Shown: in pieces, positions 25,649 through 35,269 of the stretch
Numbering within the stretch: position 1 is the stretch's first letter
How the letters are laid out: each line of letters opens with the position of its first letter
Assembly (NCBI GenBank): GCA_039920665.1
Contig: JBDSDH010000272.1
Coordinates: 1-63,385, forward strand
Reading direction: 5' to 3'
DNA from: WLMZ01 sp039920665
GTDB taxonomy: Bacteria > Actinomycetota > Acidimicrobiia > Acidimicrobiales > Ilumatobacteraceae
Length of the DNA stretch: 63,385 nt
Program-made: the position numbers and the translations under genes
The notes under the pieces: model-generated
Told to the model about the DNA's origin: nothing
Databases searched by the model: none
Seen by the model: only the letters and a program-made list of their open reading frames with translations

Positions 25649-28600
25649 GTGAGTTCACCCGATTCAGCTGCGAGAATGTCGCCCGCCATGACGCACGTAT
25701 CCGATTCCTCCGACATGGATCTGGTCGAAGGCGATGATGCCTCGGTCTGGCTCCACCCCGACCCGGCCGCATCGCAGCCGTCCGTTCACCAGAGTGATCG
25801 GGACAATTCGGGCGATTCGGGCGATTCGGGCGACGCGCCGTGGACGCCGCCGCGCCGCAATCCGGTCGGATCGTGGTTCGGTCGGCTCGGGAGCCGCGTG
25901 ATCCGCCGTCCGCTCGACTGGATCGATGCCCCGTGGACTCCGCAACGGGTGATGCGGACCGTCACCACGTTCTTGTTCCTCGGCATCACCGCCTTCATCG
26001 TGATGCAGGTCGTGCACCTCAATCTGGTGCTCGACAACAACACCCCGACCGGTGGCGACATGGGCGCCCACGTGATGGGTCCTGCATATCTGCGCGACCA
26101 CTTGCTCAGCGGACTCAAGCTCAGCGGCTGGAGCCCCTACTGGTACGACGGCTTCCCGATGTACCGCTTCTACATGGTGATTCCGGCGCTGATGATCATC
26201 TTCCTCAACATCGTGCTGCCGTTCGGCGTGGCGTTCAAGCTGGTTGCGGTGCTCGGCGTCCTCACTCTGCCGGTGTGCTGCTGGGCGTTCGGTCGGTTGT
26301 CCCGATTCGCGTTCCCGATCCCGGAACTGTTCGCACTCGGTTCGGTCATCTTCCTGCTCGAAGACACCAAGGACTTGGCGATCCTGGGTGGCACCGTCAA
26401 GTCGACGATGGCAGGTGAGTTCTCGTTCAGTATCGCCCTGTCGTTCGCGATGCTCGGCCTCGGTCTGCTCGCGCGTGGTCTCGAGACCGGCAAACATCGG
26501 GGCAAGACGGCTGTGATCCTGGCGCTCGCCGTGCTCAGCCACGGCATCGTCGCGATCTTCGTTCTCGTCGCCGCATCGTTGATGGCGCTGGTCTGGATGG
26601 ACAAGACCCGGCTCAAATATACGATCACCACGTTGCTGCCGATGGGGTTGCTGACGTCGTTCTGGATCATCCCGTTCGCAACCGGATCGGCGTACATGAC
26701 CGACATGAAGTACGAGCCGCGGCCGAACTCGGCAACGGACTCGTACTGGAAGATGTTCTTCAACCTCGATGTCACGCTGGACCGGATCGTGTTCACGCTC
26801 GCCCTGATCGGTTTCATCGCCGCAATCCTGCGCCGCCACCTGACGGGCGCGTGGATGGGCGTCACCATCGTTGCCCTCGGAGTGCTGTGTCGGTTCACCC
26901 AGACCGAGCACAAGAACATCCCGCTGATCGGGTTGCTGTGGAACCCGCGGGTGCTGCCCTTCATCAACCTCCTGCGGTACCTGCTGATGATGGCCGGAAT
27001 CGTCGAGGTCGGTCGAGGCATTGCCTGGCTGATCGGGCGGGCACGGGTCGGCCACGACGTCGCCCGCGAGCGGGGCGAGGGCCGGACCGGCGCTGCCGTT
27101 GCGCTGCCGACATCCACCGCTCGCACCGTCGGGGGAGTCGTCACTGCCTTCTCGACGATGCTGGTTGTGCTACTGATCCTGGCGGTCACGTTCGAGGTCG
27201 ACTTCTTCGGCAGCACTCGGGTCAATGGCCGCTATGCGCTTGCAGTCGGTTCCGACGACGGCTCGCAGGTGGTGCTCTTCGAGAAGCGTGCCACCGGCAC
27301 CCGTGGATTGGCCGACAGTTGGGCGCGTTACAACTTCACCGGCTACGAGGGCAAGGGTGCCTACGCCGAATACCGCAGTGTGGTCGACACGATGGCCGAC
27401 ATCGGCAAGAACCCTCAGTACGGCTGCGGCCGAGCCCTGTGGGAGAACAACGAACGCAACGGTCAGTACGGCACGACGATGGCGCTGATGTTGCTGCCGC
27501 ACTGGACCGACGGGTGCATCGGTAGCAGCGAAGGCCTGTTCTTCGAGGCCTCGGGTACCACGCCGTACCACTTCCTCACGGCGGCCGCAATGTCGGCCAA
27601 GAGCAGCAATCCGGTGCGCGAGCTTCGTTACACCGACCATGACGCCGCGCTCGGTGTGCGCTACATGCAGGATCTCGGCATCCGCTATTACATGGGCTGG
27701 ACCGATGAGGCCGTTGCCAACGCATCGGCCGACCCGGACCTGACCGAGATCGCCCGAAGTGGGCCGTGGCACATCTACCAAGTCGCAACCAGCGACATCG
27801 TCCAACCGCTCACGGTGCAGCCCGTGGTGGTGTCCGGACGCGAGGACAATCGCGAAGCGTGGCTCGAACTCGGCACGAGTTGGTTCCAGAATCCGACTGA
27901 TTGGCCCGCCGTGCCCGCCGGAGACGGGCCCGCCGCATGGCAGCGGGTGGACGCGGTGGTCGACCAGAGTCGGACCCAGGACCGCAAGGTCGACGTGGTC
28001 GTGCCGTCGGAGACGATCACCCCGTTGGCGCTGCCGGCGGTCGCGGTGTCGAACATCGAGATGGGCAACGAGACCGTCGACTTCGATGTCGACCAAATCG
28101 GCGTACCTGTGGTCGTCAAGGTCAGCTACTTCCCCAACTGGAACGTCGAAGGGGCAAATGGGCCATATCGGATCGCTCCGAACATGATGGTGGTCATCCC
28201 GACTTCGAACCATGTGTCGATGTCGTTCGATCGATCGGCCACCGACTACATCGCCTATCTGCTGTCCCTGATCGGAATCATCCTGATCTTCGTGTTCCGC
28301 AAGTACGTGCCGATCACGTTCCCATCGCCGCACCCGTTCGAGCCGCGTCCTCGCCCGGCCGTCGCGACACCGGTCGACCACTCGCTGGCGATGGTCGCCA
28401 CTGCACCAGTCGCACCAGTCGCACCCGTCGCACCAGTCGCACCCGTCGATGGCGTCGACCCGTTGTGGGCGCCGGCGGCAGATCCATCGGCATGGGTGCG
28501 GGAAGAGATGACGGAAGCGGCGACTGACTCGTTCATCGTCCGGTCAACGATCGACTCGACGCCTGTCGAGGGAGTCGTCGCGCCCGCCCCATCGGCTGAT

Positions 28601-28708
28601 TTCCAGTCGATCGAGCCATTGGCCGGCATCGCTTCGATCGAACCAGATGACGTTGTCGTCGATGGTCTGGCCGATGGTGTGGCCGATGATCTCGAACCGC
28701 CCAGGTAG
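25649..28708 (+). CDS. Large GT-C-like polytopic membrane protein
   Basis: 1019 aa from GTG 25649 (ATG 25688 is an alternative start). A low-complexity acidic N-terminus with SGDSGDSGD repeats is followed by about a dozen membrane segments. The first large loop reads TPTGGDMGAHVMGPAYLRDHLL, then SPYWYDGFPMYRFY. This conserved Asp/His loop resembles the membrane domain annotated as 6-pyruvoyl-tetrahydropterin-synthase-related and other GT-C lipid-linked glycosyltransferases. A large exported domain follows, then a final membrane segment near residue 870, and a cytosolic tail with APVAPV repeats. Likely transfers a lipid-linked sugar outside the cell; the catalytic role is inferred. Followed by phosphomannomutase. 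Confidence 0.7.
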   Translation: MSSPDSAARMSPAMTHVSDSSDMDLVEGDDASVWLHPDPAASQPSVHQSDRDNSGDSGDSGDAPWTPPRRNPVGSWFGRLGSRVIRRPLDWIDAPWTPQRVMRTVTTFLFLGITAFIVMQVVHLNLVLDNNTPTGGDMGAHVMGPAYLRDHLLSGLKLSGWSPYWYDGFPMYRFYMVIPALMIIFLNIVLPFGVAFKLVAVLGVLTLPVCCWAFGRLSRFAFPIPELFALGSVIFLLEDTKDLAILGGTVKSTMAGEFSFSIALSFAMLGLGLLARGLETGKHRGKTAVILALAVLSHGIVAIFVLVAASLMALVWMDKTRLKYTITTLLPMGLLTSFWIIPFATGSAYMTDMKYEPRPNSATDSYWKMFFNLDVTLDRIVFTLALIGFIAAILRRHLTGAWMGVTIVALGVLCRFTQTEHKNIPLIGLLWNPRVLPFINLLRYLLMMAGIVEVGRGIAWLIGRARVGHDVARERGEGRTGAAVALPTSTARTVGGVVTAFSTMLVVLLILAVTFEVDFFGSTRVNGRYALAVGSDDGSQVVLFEKRATGTRGLADSWARYNFTGYEGKGAYAEYRSVVDTMADIGKNPQYGCGRALWENNERNGQYGTTMALMLLPHWTDGCIGSSEGLFFEASGTTPYHFLTAAAMSAKSSNPVRELRYTDHDAALGVRYMQDLGIRYYMGWTDEAVANASADPDLTEIARSGPWHIYQVATSDIVQPLTVQPVVVSGREDNREAWLELGTSWFQNPTDWPAVPAGDGPAAWQRVDAVVDQSRTQDRKVDVVVPSETITPLALPAVAVSNIEMGNETVDFDVDQIGVPVVVKVSYFPNWNVEGANGPYRIAPNMMVVIPTSNHVSMSFDRSATDYIAYLLSLIGIILIFVFRKYVPITFPSPHPFEPRPRPAVATPVDHSLAMVATAPVAPVAPVAPVAPVDGVDPLWAPAADPSAWVREEMTEAATDSFIVRSTIDSTPVEGVVAPAPSADFQSIEPLAGIASIEPDDVVVDGLADGVADDLEPPR
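28399..28446. repeat. 9-bp in-frame tandem repeats encoding an APV tail
   Basis: About five units related to GCACCAGTC encode the APVAPVAPVAPV segment of the GT-C-like protein's cytosolic tail. A similar 9-bp run (near 25804-25832) encodes the N-terminal SGD repeats. Confidence 0.7.
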
Positions 28709-28711
28709 GGT
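28706..28711 (+). promoter_or_regulatory. -10 hexamer overlapping a stop codon (TAGGGT)
   Basis: TAGGGT ends 10 nt before ATG 28722; its TAG terminates the GT-C-like membrane protein. Confidence 0.45.
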
Positions 28712-28721
28712 TTTGGCTGCC

Positions 28722-30119
28722 ATGTCCGCATTCGACAATTCCCCGATCGTGCCATCCGGTTCGACCACACAACTCGACGCCATCGTCAAGGCCTACGACA
28801 TCCGAGGCACCGTGCCCGATCAGCTCGATGCTGACGTGGCTCACGCACTCGGGGTCGCGTTCGCCTCGTTCACCAAGGCTCATCACCTGATCGTCGCCCA
28901 CGACATGCGACCGTCAGGCCCCGAACTGGTCGATGCTTTTGCTCGTGGGGTCATGGAACAGGGAGTCGACGTGGTCCTCCTCGGTCTCGCTTCCACCGAC
29001 CTGCTCTACTACGCGGCCGGCAAGCTCGACGCGCCCGGTGCGATGTTCACCGCGTCGCACAATCCAGCCCAGTACAACGGAGTCAAGCTGTGCCTGTCGG
29101 GCGCTCGCCCGGTCGGCGCCGATACGGGCCTGTCCGAGATCAAGGCCACCGCACAAGCGGTGCTCGACGGCGGCGGACCGCTGCCCGTCGAACGGCCCGG
29201 CCGGTCAACCCATCGCAACCTGCTCTCGGCTTTCGTCAACCATGTCGTGTCGTTTGTCGACATCGACAACCTCCGCCCGCTGCGTGTCGTTGCCGACACC
29301 GCCAACGGGATGGGCGGCCTCGTCGTTCCGGCCGTGTTCGAACGCCTGCCGCTGATCGATCTCGAAGTGATGTACGGCGAACTCGACGGCACGTTCCCCA
29401 ACCACCCTGCCGATCCGTTGCAGCCCGCCAACCAGCGCGACCTGCAGGCTCGGGTCGTGTCCGGTGGCTTCGACATGGGCCTCGCCTTCGACGGCGATGC
29501 CGACCGGGTCTTCGTGGTCGACGAGCAGGGTCGAGGTATCAGCGGATCGACCACAACGGCAATCCTGGCTTCGGCCGTGCTGCGCAAGAACCCGGGTGCA
29601 ACCATCCTCTACAACCTGATCTGCTCGCGAGCGGTGCCCGAGGTGATCAGCGAAGCCGGGGGAGTGCCCGTAAGGACCCGGGTCGGTCACTCGATTATCA
29701 AGCAGGTCATGGCCGAGACCGGTGCCGTGTTCGGTGGCGAACATTCGGCTCACTACTACTTCCGCGACAACTACCGCGCCGACAGCGGACTGATCGCGAC
29801 GATGCTGATGCTCGACGAGGTCAGCCGCGTGCAACAGGACCTGTCGGTCGTGCGCAAGCCGTACGAGCGATATTCGTCGAGCGGCGAAATCAACACCCAG
29901 GTCGAAGACCCCGAAGCGGTCATCGCGATGGTGGCCGATCATTTCTCGGGCGCCGCCCAGGACCACCTCGACGGGCTCACCGTGGACTCTGGACCCTGGT
30001 GGTTCAACCTGCGTCCGTCGAACACGGAGCCGCTACTGCGGCTCAACCTCGAAGCCCCCAATCGTGACGAGTGCGATCAGCACGTCGCCGAACTGTTGTC
30101 GCTGATCACCAGCGCCTGA
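28722..30119 (+). CDS. manB: Phosphomannomutase / phosphoglucomutase
   Basis: 465 aa. All four alpha-D-phosphohexomutase signatures are present: the phosphoserine loop TASHNPAQYNG, the Mg loop AFDGDADRVF, the sugar loop GGEHSAHYYF and the phosphate loop RPSNTEPLLRLNLEA. GEHSA is typical of bacterial enzymes that accept mannose. Interconverts mannose-6-P and mannose-1-P, feeding GDP-mannose synthesis and hence gmd and fcl. ATG 28722 is chosen; the longer start at 28647 lies inside the upstream gene. Trm112 follows after 16 nt. Confidence 0.9.
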   Translation: MSAFDNSPIVPSGSTTQLDAIVKAYDIRGTVPDQLDADVAHALGVAFASFTKAHHLIVAHDMRPSGPELVDAFARGVMEQGVDVVLLGLASTDLLYYAAGKLDAPGAMFTASHNPAQYNGVKLCLSGARPVGADTGLSEIKATAQAVLDGGGPLPVERPGRSTHRNLLSAFVNHVVSFVDIDNLRPLRVVADTANGMGGLVVPAVFERLPLIDLEVMYGELDGTFPNHPADPLQPANQRDLQARVVSGGFDMGLAFDGDADRVFVVDEQGRGISGSTTTAILASAVLRKNPGATILYNLICSRAVPEVISEAGGVPVRTRVGHSIIKQVMAETGAVFGGEHSAHYYFRDNYRADSGLIATMLMLDEVSRVQQDLSVVRKPYERYSSSGEINTQVEDPEAVIAMVADHFSGAAQDHLDGLTVDSGPWWFNLRPSNTEPLLRLNLEAPNRDECDQHVAELLSLITSA

Positions 30120-30135
30120 ACCGGAGAACCACACC

Positions 30136-30366
30136 ATGGCACTCGACCAACGCCTGCTCGACATCCTCGCCTGCCCGAAAGACAAGGGCCCACTGCACTA
30201 TCTCGCTGACGAGGGTGTGCTCTACAACACTCGGCTGCACCTGGCCTACGCGGTGCGCGACGACATCCCCGTGATGCTGATCGACGAAGCCACCACAGTC
30301 TCGGACAGCGAGCACGAACGGCTCAGCGCGTTGATCACCGAACAGAGCATTCCCTCAACCTTCTGA
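30136..30366 (+). CDS. Trm112-family protein (actinobacterial UPF0434 type)
   Basis: 76 aa. LLDILACPKDKGPLHYL and LAYAVRDDIPVMLIDEA match the bacterial Trm112/UPF0434 family. Archaeal and eukaryotic Trm112 activate methyltransferases; the bacterial role is unclear. Only one of the zinc-knuckle cysteines remains (CPKD), as is common in actinobacterial versions. A GGAG-type site precedes ATG 30136. It lies 16 nt after the phosphomannomutase gene and is probably in the same transcript. Confidence 0.85.
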   Translation: MALDQRLLDILACPKDKGPLHYLADEGVLYNTRLHLAYAVRDDIPVMLIDEATTVSDSEHERLSALITEQSIPSTF

Positions 30367-30475
30367 CCGGATCTGCCGATCTAGCATTGCCGTTGCCATC
30401 GACATCGCGCGCAGCCGTCCGGACCACGAGGCAGTTACTCTCTTGCCGGGCGAACTTTCAAGGAGCATCCAACGC

Positions 30476-31885
30476 ATGAATTTCCGTCGCCATCAACGCC
30501 GCGATCAACATGGTCGCCACAGAGCGTCGGTCGTTGCCCTTGCCCTGTTTGCCTCGGTCTTGGCAGTGGCTGCCGGAACCGCTGCGTCCCCGATCAGCCC
30601 GGTCCACGCGGCGGGCCTTGGCGCCGGTGGTGAATACCATCCACTGTCCCCGACTCGAATCTTCGACACCCGCGGTGCCGGCATCAACGCCACCCCGGGA
30701 GCGATTGCCACGTCGAGTGCCGGCGGCCTCGTCGACGTCCAGATCCTCGGTCAGGGCGGCGTCCCCGCGGTGGCGGCCGACGTCCTCGCCGTTGCGATCA
30801 GCATCACCGTCACCGAGCCCACCCAGGTCGGCTACCTCGCGGCATATCCGTCAGGGGCATCGGCGGGGATATCCAGTGTCGTCAACTTCGCAAAGGGCCA
30901 GAATGTCCCCAACCTCTCGGTGCAGACTGTCGGCGCCAACGGCAAGCTGACGATCAAAGTCGTCACCGGTGTGTCGGGAACGGCCCACGTCCTGATCGAC
31001 GTGTTCGGGTGGTTCTCGACCAGCAACTACACCACCAATGGAGCCCGCCTGATCCCGGTCGGGCCCGCCCGCATCATGGACACCCGGGAGGTGTCGTTCA
31101 ACCCCGATGCCCAGCCCCTCGGCTCAGCCGGCTTGCTCACCCTCGCGATTCGCGGTGCTGACTCTCAGCAGCCCAACATCACCGACATCGTGCCGAACAG
31201 CCCCGACATCGTCGGCGTCGTGCTCAACGTCACCGGCATCAATGACAGGTCGGCCAGCAGGAGCACGTACGTGAGCGTGTTGCCGGAGACGCCCGTCGGC
31301 GATCCGACCACGTCGAACCTCAATCTCGCGGCCGGGCAGATCAAGGCCAACCTGGTCATCGTTCCGGTCGGTGCCGATGGGTCGGTCAGGTTTTTCAACC
31401 TCACCGGAGCCACCGACATCGCCGTCGACGTGGTCGGTTACATGCAGGCCAACCAGAGTCCCACCACTCGGCTCGGCCGAGTGATCCCGCTGACCGCCCC
31501 GTTCCGCTCGCTCGACACACGCGAACCGTCGTTCGGCAATGTCGCTCTCGGCCCCAACCAGAGCGAGGGATGGAGTTTCAGCCAGTTCGTCTCGTCGGTG
31601 CTGCTCGACGGTCAGGCGGTCGGAAACCAGATCGCCTTGCTCGGCAACCTCACCGGCACCGATCTGACCCGCGCCTACCCATCGACGCCGGCGTCCACGT
31701 TCTTCACCGTCTACCCGAGCGACGTCGACCGGCCGTTCGCCAGCAACATCAACCTCACCGAAGGCGCCAACGTCCCCAACATGGCGGTCGTCAAACTCGG
31801 AGCCGATGACCAGATCAAGACCTACAACCAGGGTGGCTATCTCCACTACATCTTCGATGTGAGTGCTGTCGTCCTCGAAGACTAA
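30476..31885 (+). CDS. Secreted protein made of three IDTR modules
   Basis: 469 aa. The basic N-terminus and hydrophobic stretch ASVVALALFASVLAVAAGTA form a signal peptide, likely cut after VHAA. Three modules follow (starting near residues 55, 185 and 330). Each has P-x-RI-x-DTR at the front, a VVLNVTG-like strand, GYLAAYPSG-like turn, N-x-A-x-GQ-x-x-x-N and a closing VLIDVFGWF/VAVDVVGYM. The same module ends the SpoIID protein at 13.8-16.3 kb, but these copies lack its cysteine pairs. No enzymatic motif is seen; a surface or adhesin-like role is a guess. Start: ATG 30476 with AAGGAG 9 nt upstream. Confidence 0.78.
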   Translation: MNFRRHQRRDQHGRHRASVVALALFASVLAVAAGTAASPISPVHAAGLGAGGEYHPLSPTRIFDTRGAGINATPGAIATSSAGGLVDVQILGQGGVPAVAADVLAVAISITVTEPTQVGYLAAYPSGASAGISSVVNFAKGQNVPNLSVQTVGANGKLTIKVVTGVSGTAHVLIDVFGWFSTSNYTTNGARLIPVGPARIMDTREVSFNPDAQPLGSAGLLTLAIRGADSQQPNITDIVPNSPDIVGVVLNVTGINDRSASRSTYVSVLPETPVGDPTTSNLNLAAGQIKANLVIVPVGADGSVRFFNLTGATDIAVDVVGYMQANQSPTTRLGRVIPLTAPFRSLDTREPSFGNVALGPNQSEGWSFSQFVSSVLLDGQAVGNQIALLGNLTGTDLTRAYPSTPASTFFTVYPSDVDRPFASNINLTEGANVPNMAVVKLGADDQIKTYNQGGYLHYIFDVSAVVLED

Positions 31886-32022
31886 TTGTTGGGTTCGAGC
31901 TCGAGCACGAACGATGCGAACAAGGGCGTATCGCTGAGGAGTTCCGTGTGCAGATCCGGCGCCAGCGTTCGGACGGACACATTCAGGATCGGTGATTCGA
32001 TATGATCGACGACCGAACGGGC

Positions 32023-32119
32023 TGACACGTACTCGGTGCCAGCAGGCCCCGGCCCGAGACCACATCCCGCAGGCAACAATCCGAACGGAATGCCCCTGCC
32101 CGTGTTCCATTGGAGGAAC
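32023..32119 (+). ncRNA. Candidate SAM-IV-like riboswitch leader of ahcY
   Basis: The leader contains, in order, GTGCCAGC, GGCCCCGGC, GGCAAC, a TCCG-AA-CGGA mini-hairpin (32080-32089) and TGCCCC. This order resembles the SAM-IV / SAM-I-IV-variant riboswitch core. TGCCAGC (32037-32043) can pair with GCAGGCA (32069-32075), and GACACG (32024-32029) with CGTGTT (32101-32106) as a closing stem. Alternatively GTTCC (32104-32108) pairs with GGAAC of the ribosome-binding region (32115-32119), a plausible switch. The usual GAG before P2 is missing, and a competing hairpin CTCGG/CCGAG exists, so confidence is modest. Confidence 0.33.
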
Positions 32120-32123
32120 TGCC

Positions 32124-33590
<1,467 letters not shown>

Positions 33591-33642
33591 TCCTGATCTT
33601 CCGGTGTCACCCTGGCTACTGAATGTGTACTGATCGAGCGTT

Positions 33643-33686
33643 CTGCCCGACGAATCCCTCCGATCCTGGATCGATTCGTCGGGCAG
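33643..33686. terminator. Hairpin between ahcY and the YczE-like gene
   Basis: CTGCCCGACGAATC (33643-33656) pairs perfectly with 33673-33686. The loop itself holds a nested CGATCC/GGATCG palindrome. Located between convergent genes, so it probably terminates both; there is no U-tract. Confidence 0.65.
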
Positions 33687-33727
33687 TTCCCGTTTCGGCA
33701 CCGCTTTCGGCTGTGTTGCCGACTCGG

Positions 33728-34414
33728 CTATTCGGTGCCGCCGGCTTCGATCGATGGTTGTGTTTCGTGAGCCCGTTTGCGGGGCGGTAACGACATCCGG
33801 GGAAGGAACAGCTGCACGAGCGGCCCGATGCCGAACATGAAGATCAGGGTGCCGGCCCCGGGTCGCTGACCGAGGGCGATCCCACCGAGGCCGACCGAGA
33901 ACTCGATCACGGTACGGGCGGTTCGCACGCTGATGCCTCGCTCGCTGAGCCCGACCATGATGCCGTCGCGAGGGCCTGTGCCGAGGCCGGCGCCGATGTA
34001 GAACCCAGAACCGAGCGCGATGATCATCACGCCGATCAGCATCATTGCTATCCGAGCGACCAGTCGGTCGGTGTCGGGGAGATGTGGTGACACCAGATCG
34101 ACCACGATCCCGATCTCGAGCGCATTCAGAATCGTTCCGACTCCGACGCGTTGGCGCAGCGGGAACCACAGCAACAACAGCAGGAACCCGATCCCTTCGA
34201 TGACCAGCCCGACGCTGACGCCGGTCTTCTCACTGATGCCTTTGTGGAGCATGTCCCACGGCGCGGCGCCGAGTTGGGCCTGCAGGATCATCGCGATTCC
34301 GATGCCGAACATCGCCAACCCGGTCATGCAACGAGCGAGGCGATGGGTCCAGTCCGCCGCGACCGAGCGAGGGTGGTAGGGACGGGTGACGACGGGTTTG
34401 CTGGAAACGACCAA
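33728..34414 (-). CDS. YczE/YitT-family integral membrane protein
   Basis: 228 aa with five or six membrane segments. The family landmarks QAQLGAAPWDMLHKGIS and IGAGLGTGPRDGIMVGLSER occur as a tandem pair, matching the YczE/YyaS group of transporters of unknown substrate. No ATG fits; TTG 34414 is supported by a TAGCGT hexamer ending 8 nt upstream. The basic N- and C-terminal tails are probably cytosolic. Convergent with ahcY. Confidence 0.82.
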   Translation of the reverse strand: MVVSSKPVVTRPYHPRSVAADWTHRLARCMTGLAMFGIGIAMILQAQLGAAPWDMLHKGISEKTGVSVGLVIEGIGFLLLLLWFPLRQRVGVGTILNALEIGIVVDLVSPHLPDTDRLVARIAMMLIGVMIIALGSGFYIGAGLGTGPRDGIMVGLSERGISVRTARTVIEFSVGLGGIALGQRPGAGTLIFMFGIGPLVQLFLPRMSLPPRKRAHETQPSIEAGGTE

Positions 34415-34422
34415 GGCACCCG

Positions 34423-34428
34423 ACGCTA
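34423..34428 (-). promoter_or_regulatory. Leaderless -10 hexamer (TAGCGT)
   Basis: TAGCGT on the minus strand ends 8 nt before TTG 34414 and is the main support for that unusual start. Confidence 0.4.
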
Positions 34429-34528
34429 CCTGCGGGGCAGGAGCGGATCATCGCCGGTTTCAGCCACGATGCGATGTGGCCGTGGCTCGCCGGAAACTGT
34501 CGCGCACCCCTCGTGTACAACAGCAAAC

Positions 34529-35269
34529 ATGCTGAATCGTCGCTGCGCAGGATGTTCCGAACCGGGTGTCGATCTGTGCCGGCGTTGCCGGTTCACGTTC
34601 GTCGCATCGCCTCCCATCACGACATCGGCGGGGGTGGTGGCGGCGACCCAGTTCAGCGGACTCAGCCGCGAACTGGTCGTCGGCCTCAAATACCGCAACC
34701 GTCGGCGACTCGCGGTCCACCTCGCCGAGCAGTTGGGTCGGCGGCTCGACCCGACCCAGATCGACATCATCACCTGGGCACCAACGACGCGCGAGCACGT
34801 CCGCAAGCGTGGTTACGACCAGGCCGAACTGCTCGCCAGAGCGCTGGCGGCGCAATGGCGCAAGCCGTGCCGGCGGTTGCTGTTCCGTCACCACGGCCCC
34901 ACCCAGACCGGACGCAACAGGGCCGAGCGGCTGCACGGTCCCGATTTCGGATCGCGACCCATGCGGCGGCCACCTCGGGTGCTGGTCATCGACGACGTCG
35001 TCACGACCGGCGCGACCTTGTTCGCCGCCCGCGATGCGTTGCTCGCTGCCGGTGCAGCTTCGGTCGTCCTGGCGGCGGTTGCAGCGACGCCGGATCACGC
35101 ACCGGTCAGACCGAACAGGCGGTTCACCTCGGCGATGGCCGGCGCGCTGTCCTCGTCGACGACCACCCCGGTCATCCCGATCGATCGAGCCGCCTCGACG
35201 TTCGAAGCGACGTCGTCGAGGAACACCGCTCGTGACGGATCGGTCTTGAGCCTTGTCGCCGCGAGGTGA
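34529..35269 (+). CDS. ComF-family phosphoribosyltransferase-like protein
   Basis: 246 aa. CAGCSEPGVDLCRRC is the ComF zinc knuckle (CxxC, CxxC). FSGLSRELVVGLKYRNRRRLA and TTREHVRKRGYDQAELLARALA follow, and VLVIDDVVTTGATLFAARDAL is the PRPP-binding loop. ComF proteins are linked to natural competence and DNA uptake. The expected end is near AAVAATPD (about residue 190); the frame runs about 55 residues further, antisense to the HAD gene, with no conserved features. A lost stop codon or frameshift is possible. Confidence 0.82.
   Translation: MLNRRCAGCSEPGVDLCRRCRFTFVASPPITTSAGVVAATQFSGLSRELVVGLKYRNRRRLAVHLAEQLGRRLDPTQIDIITWAPTTREHVRKRGYDQAELLARALAAQWRKPCRRLLFRHHGPTQTGRNRAERLHGPDFGSRPMRRPPRVLVIDDVVTTGATLFAARDALLAAGAASVVLAAVAATPDHAPVRPNRRFTSAMAGALSSSTTTPVIPIDRAASTFEATSSRNTARDGSVLSLVAAR

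Noticed and set aside
32023..32119. Classical SAH riboswitch on ahcY
   Set aside because: The conserved GCGCUGC and CAACGGCGCUC blocks are absent; only SAM-IV-like blocks are seen.
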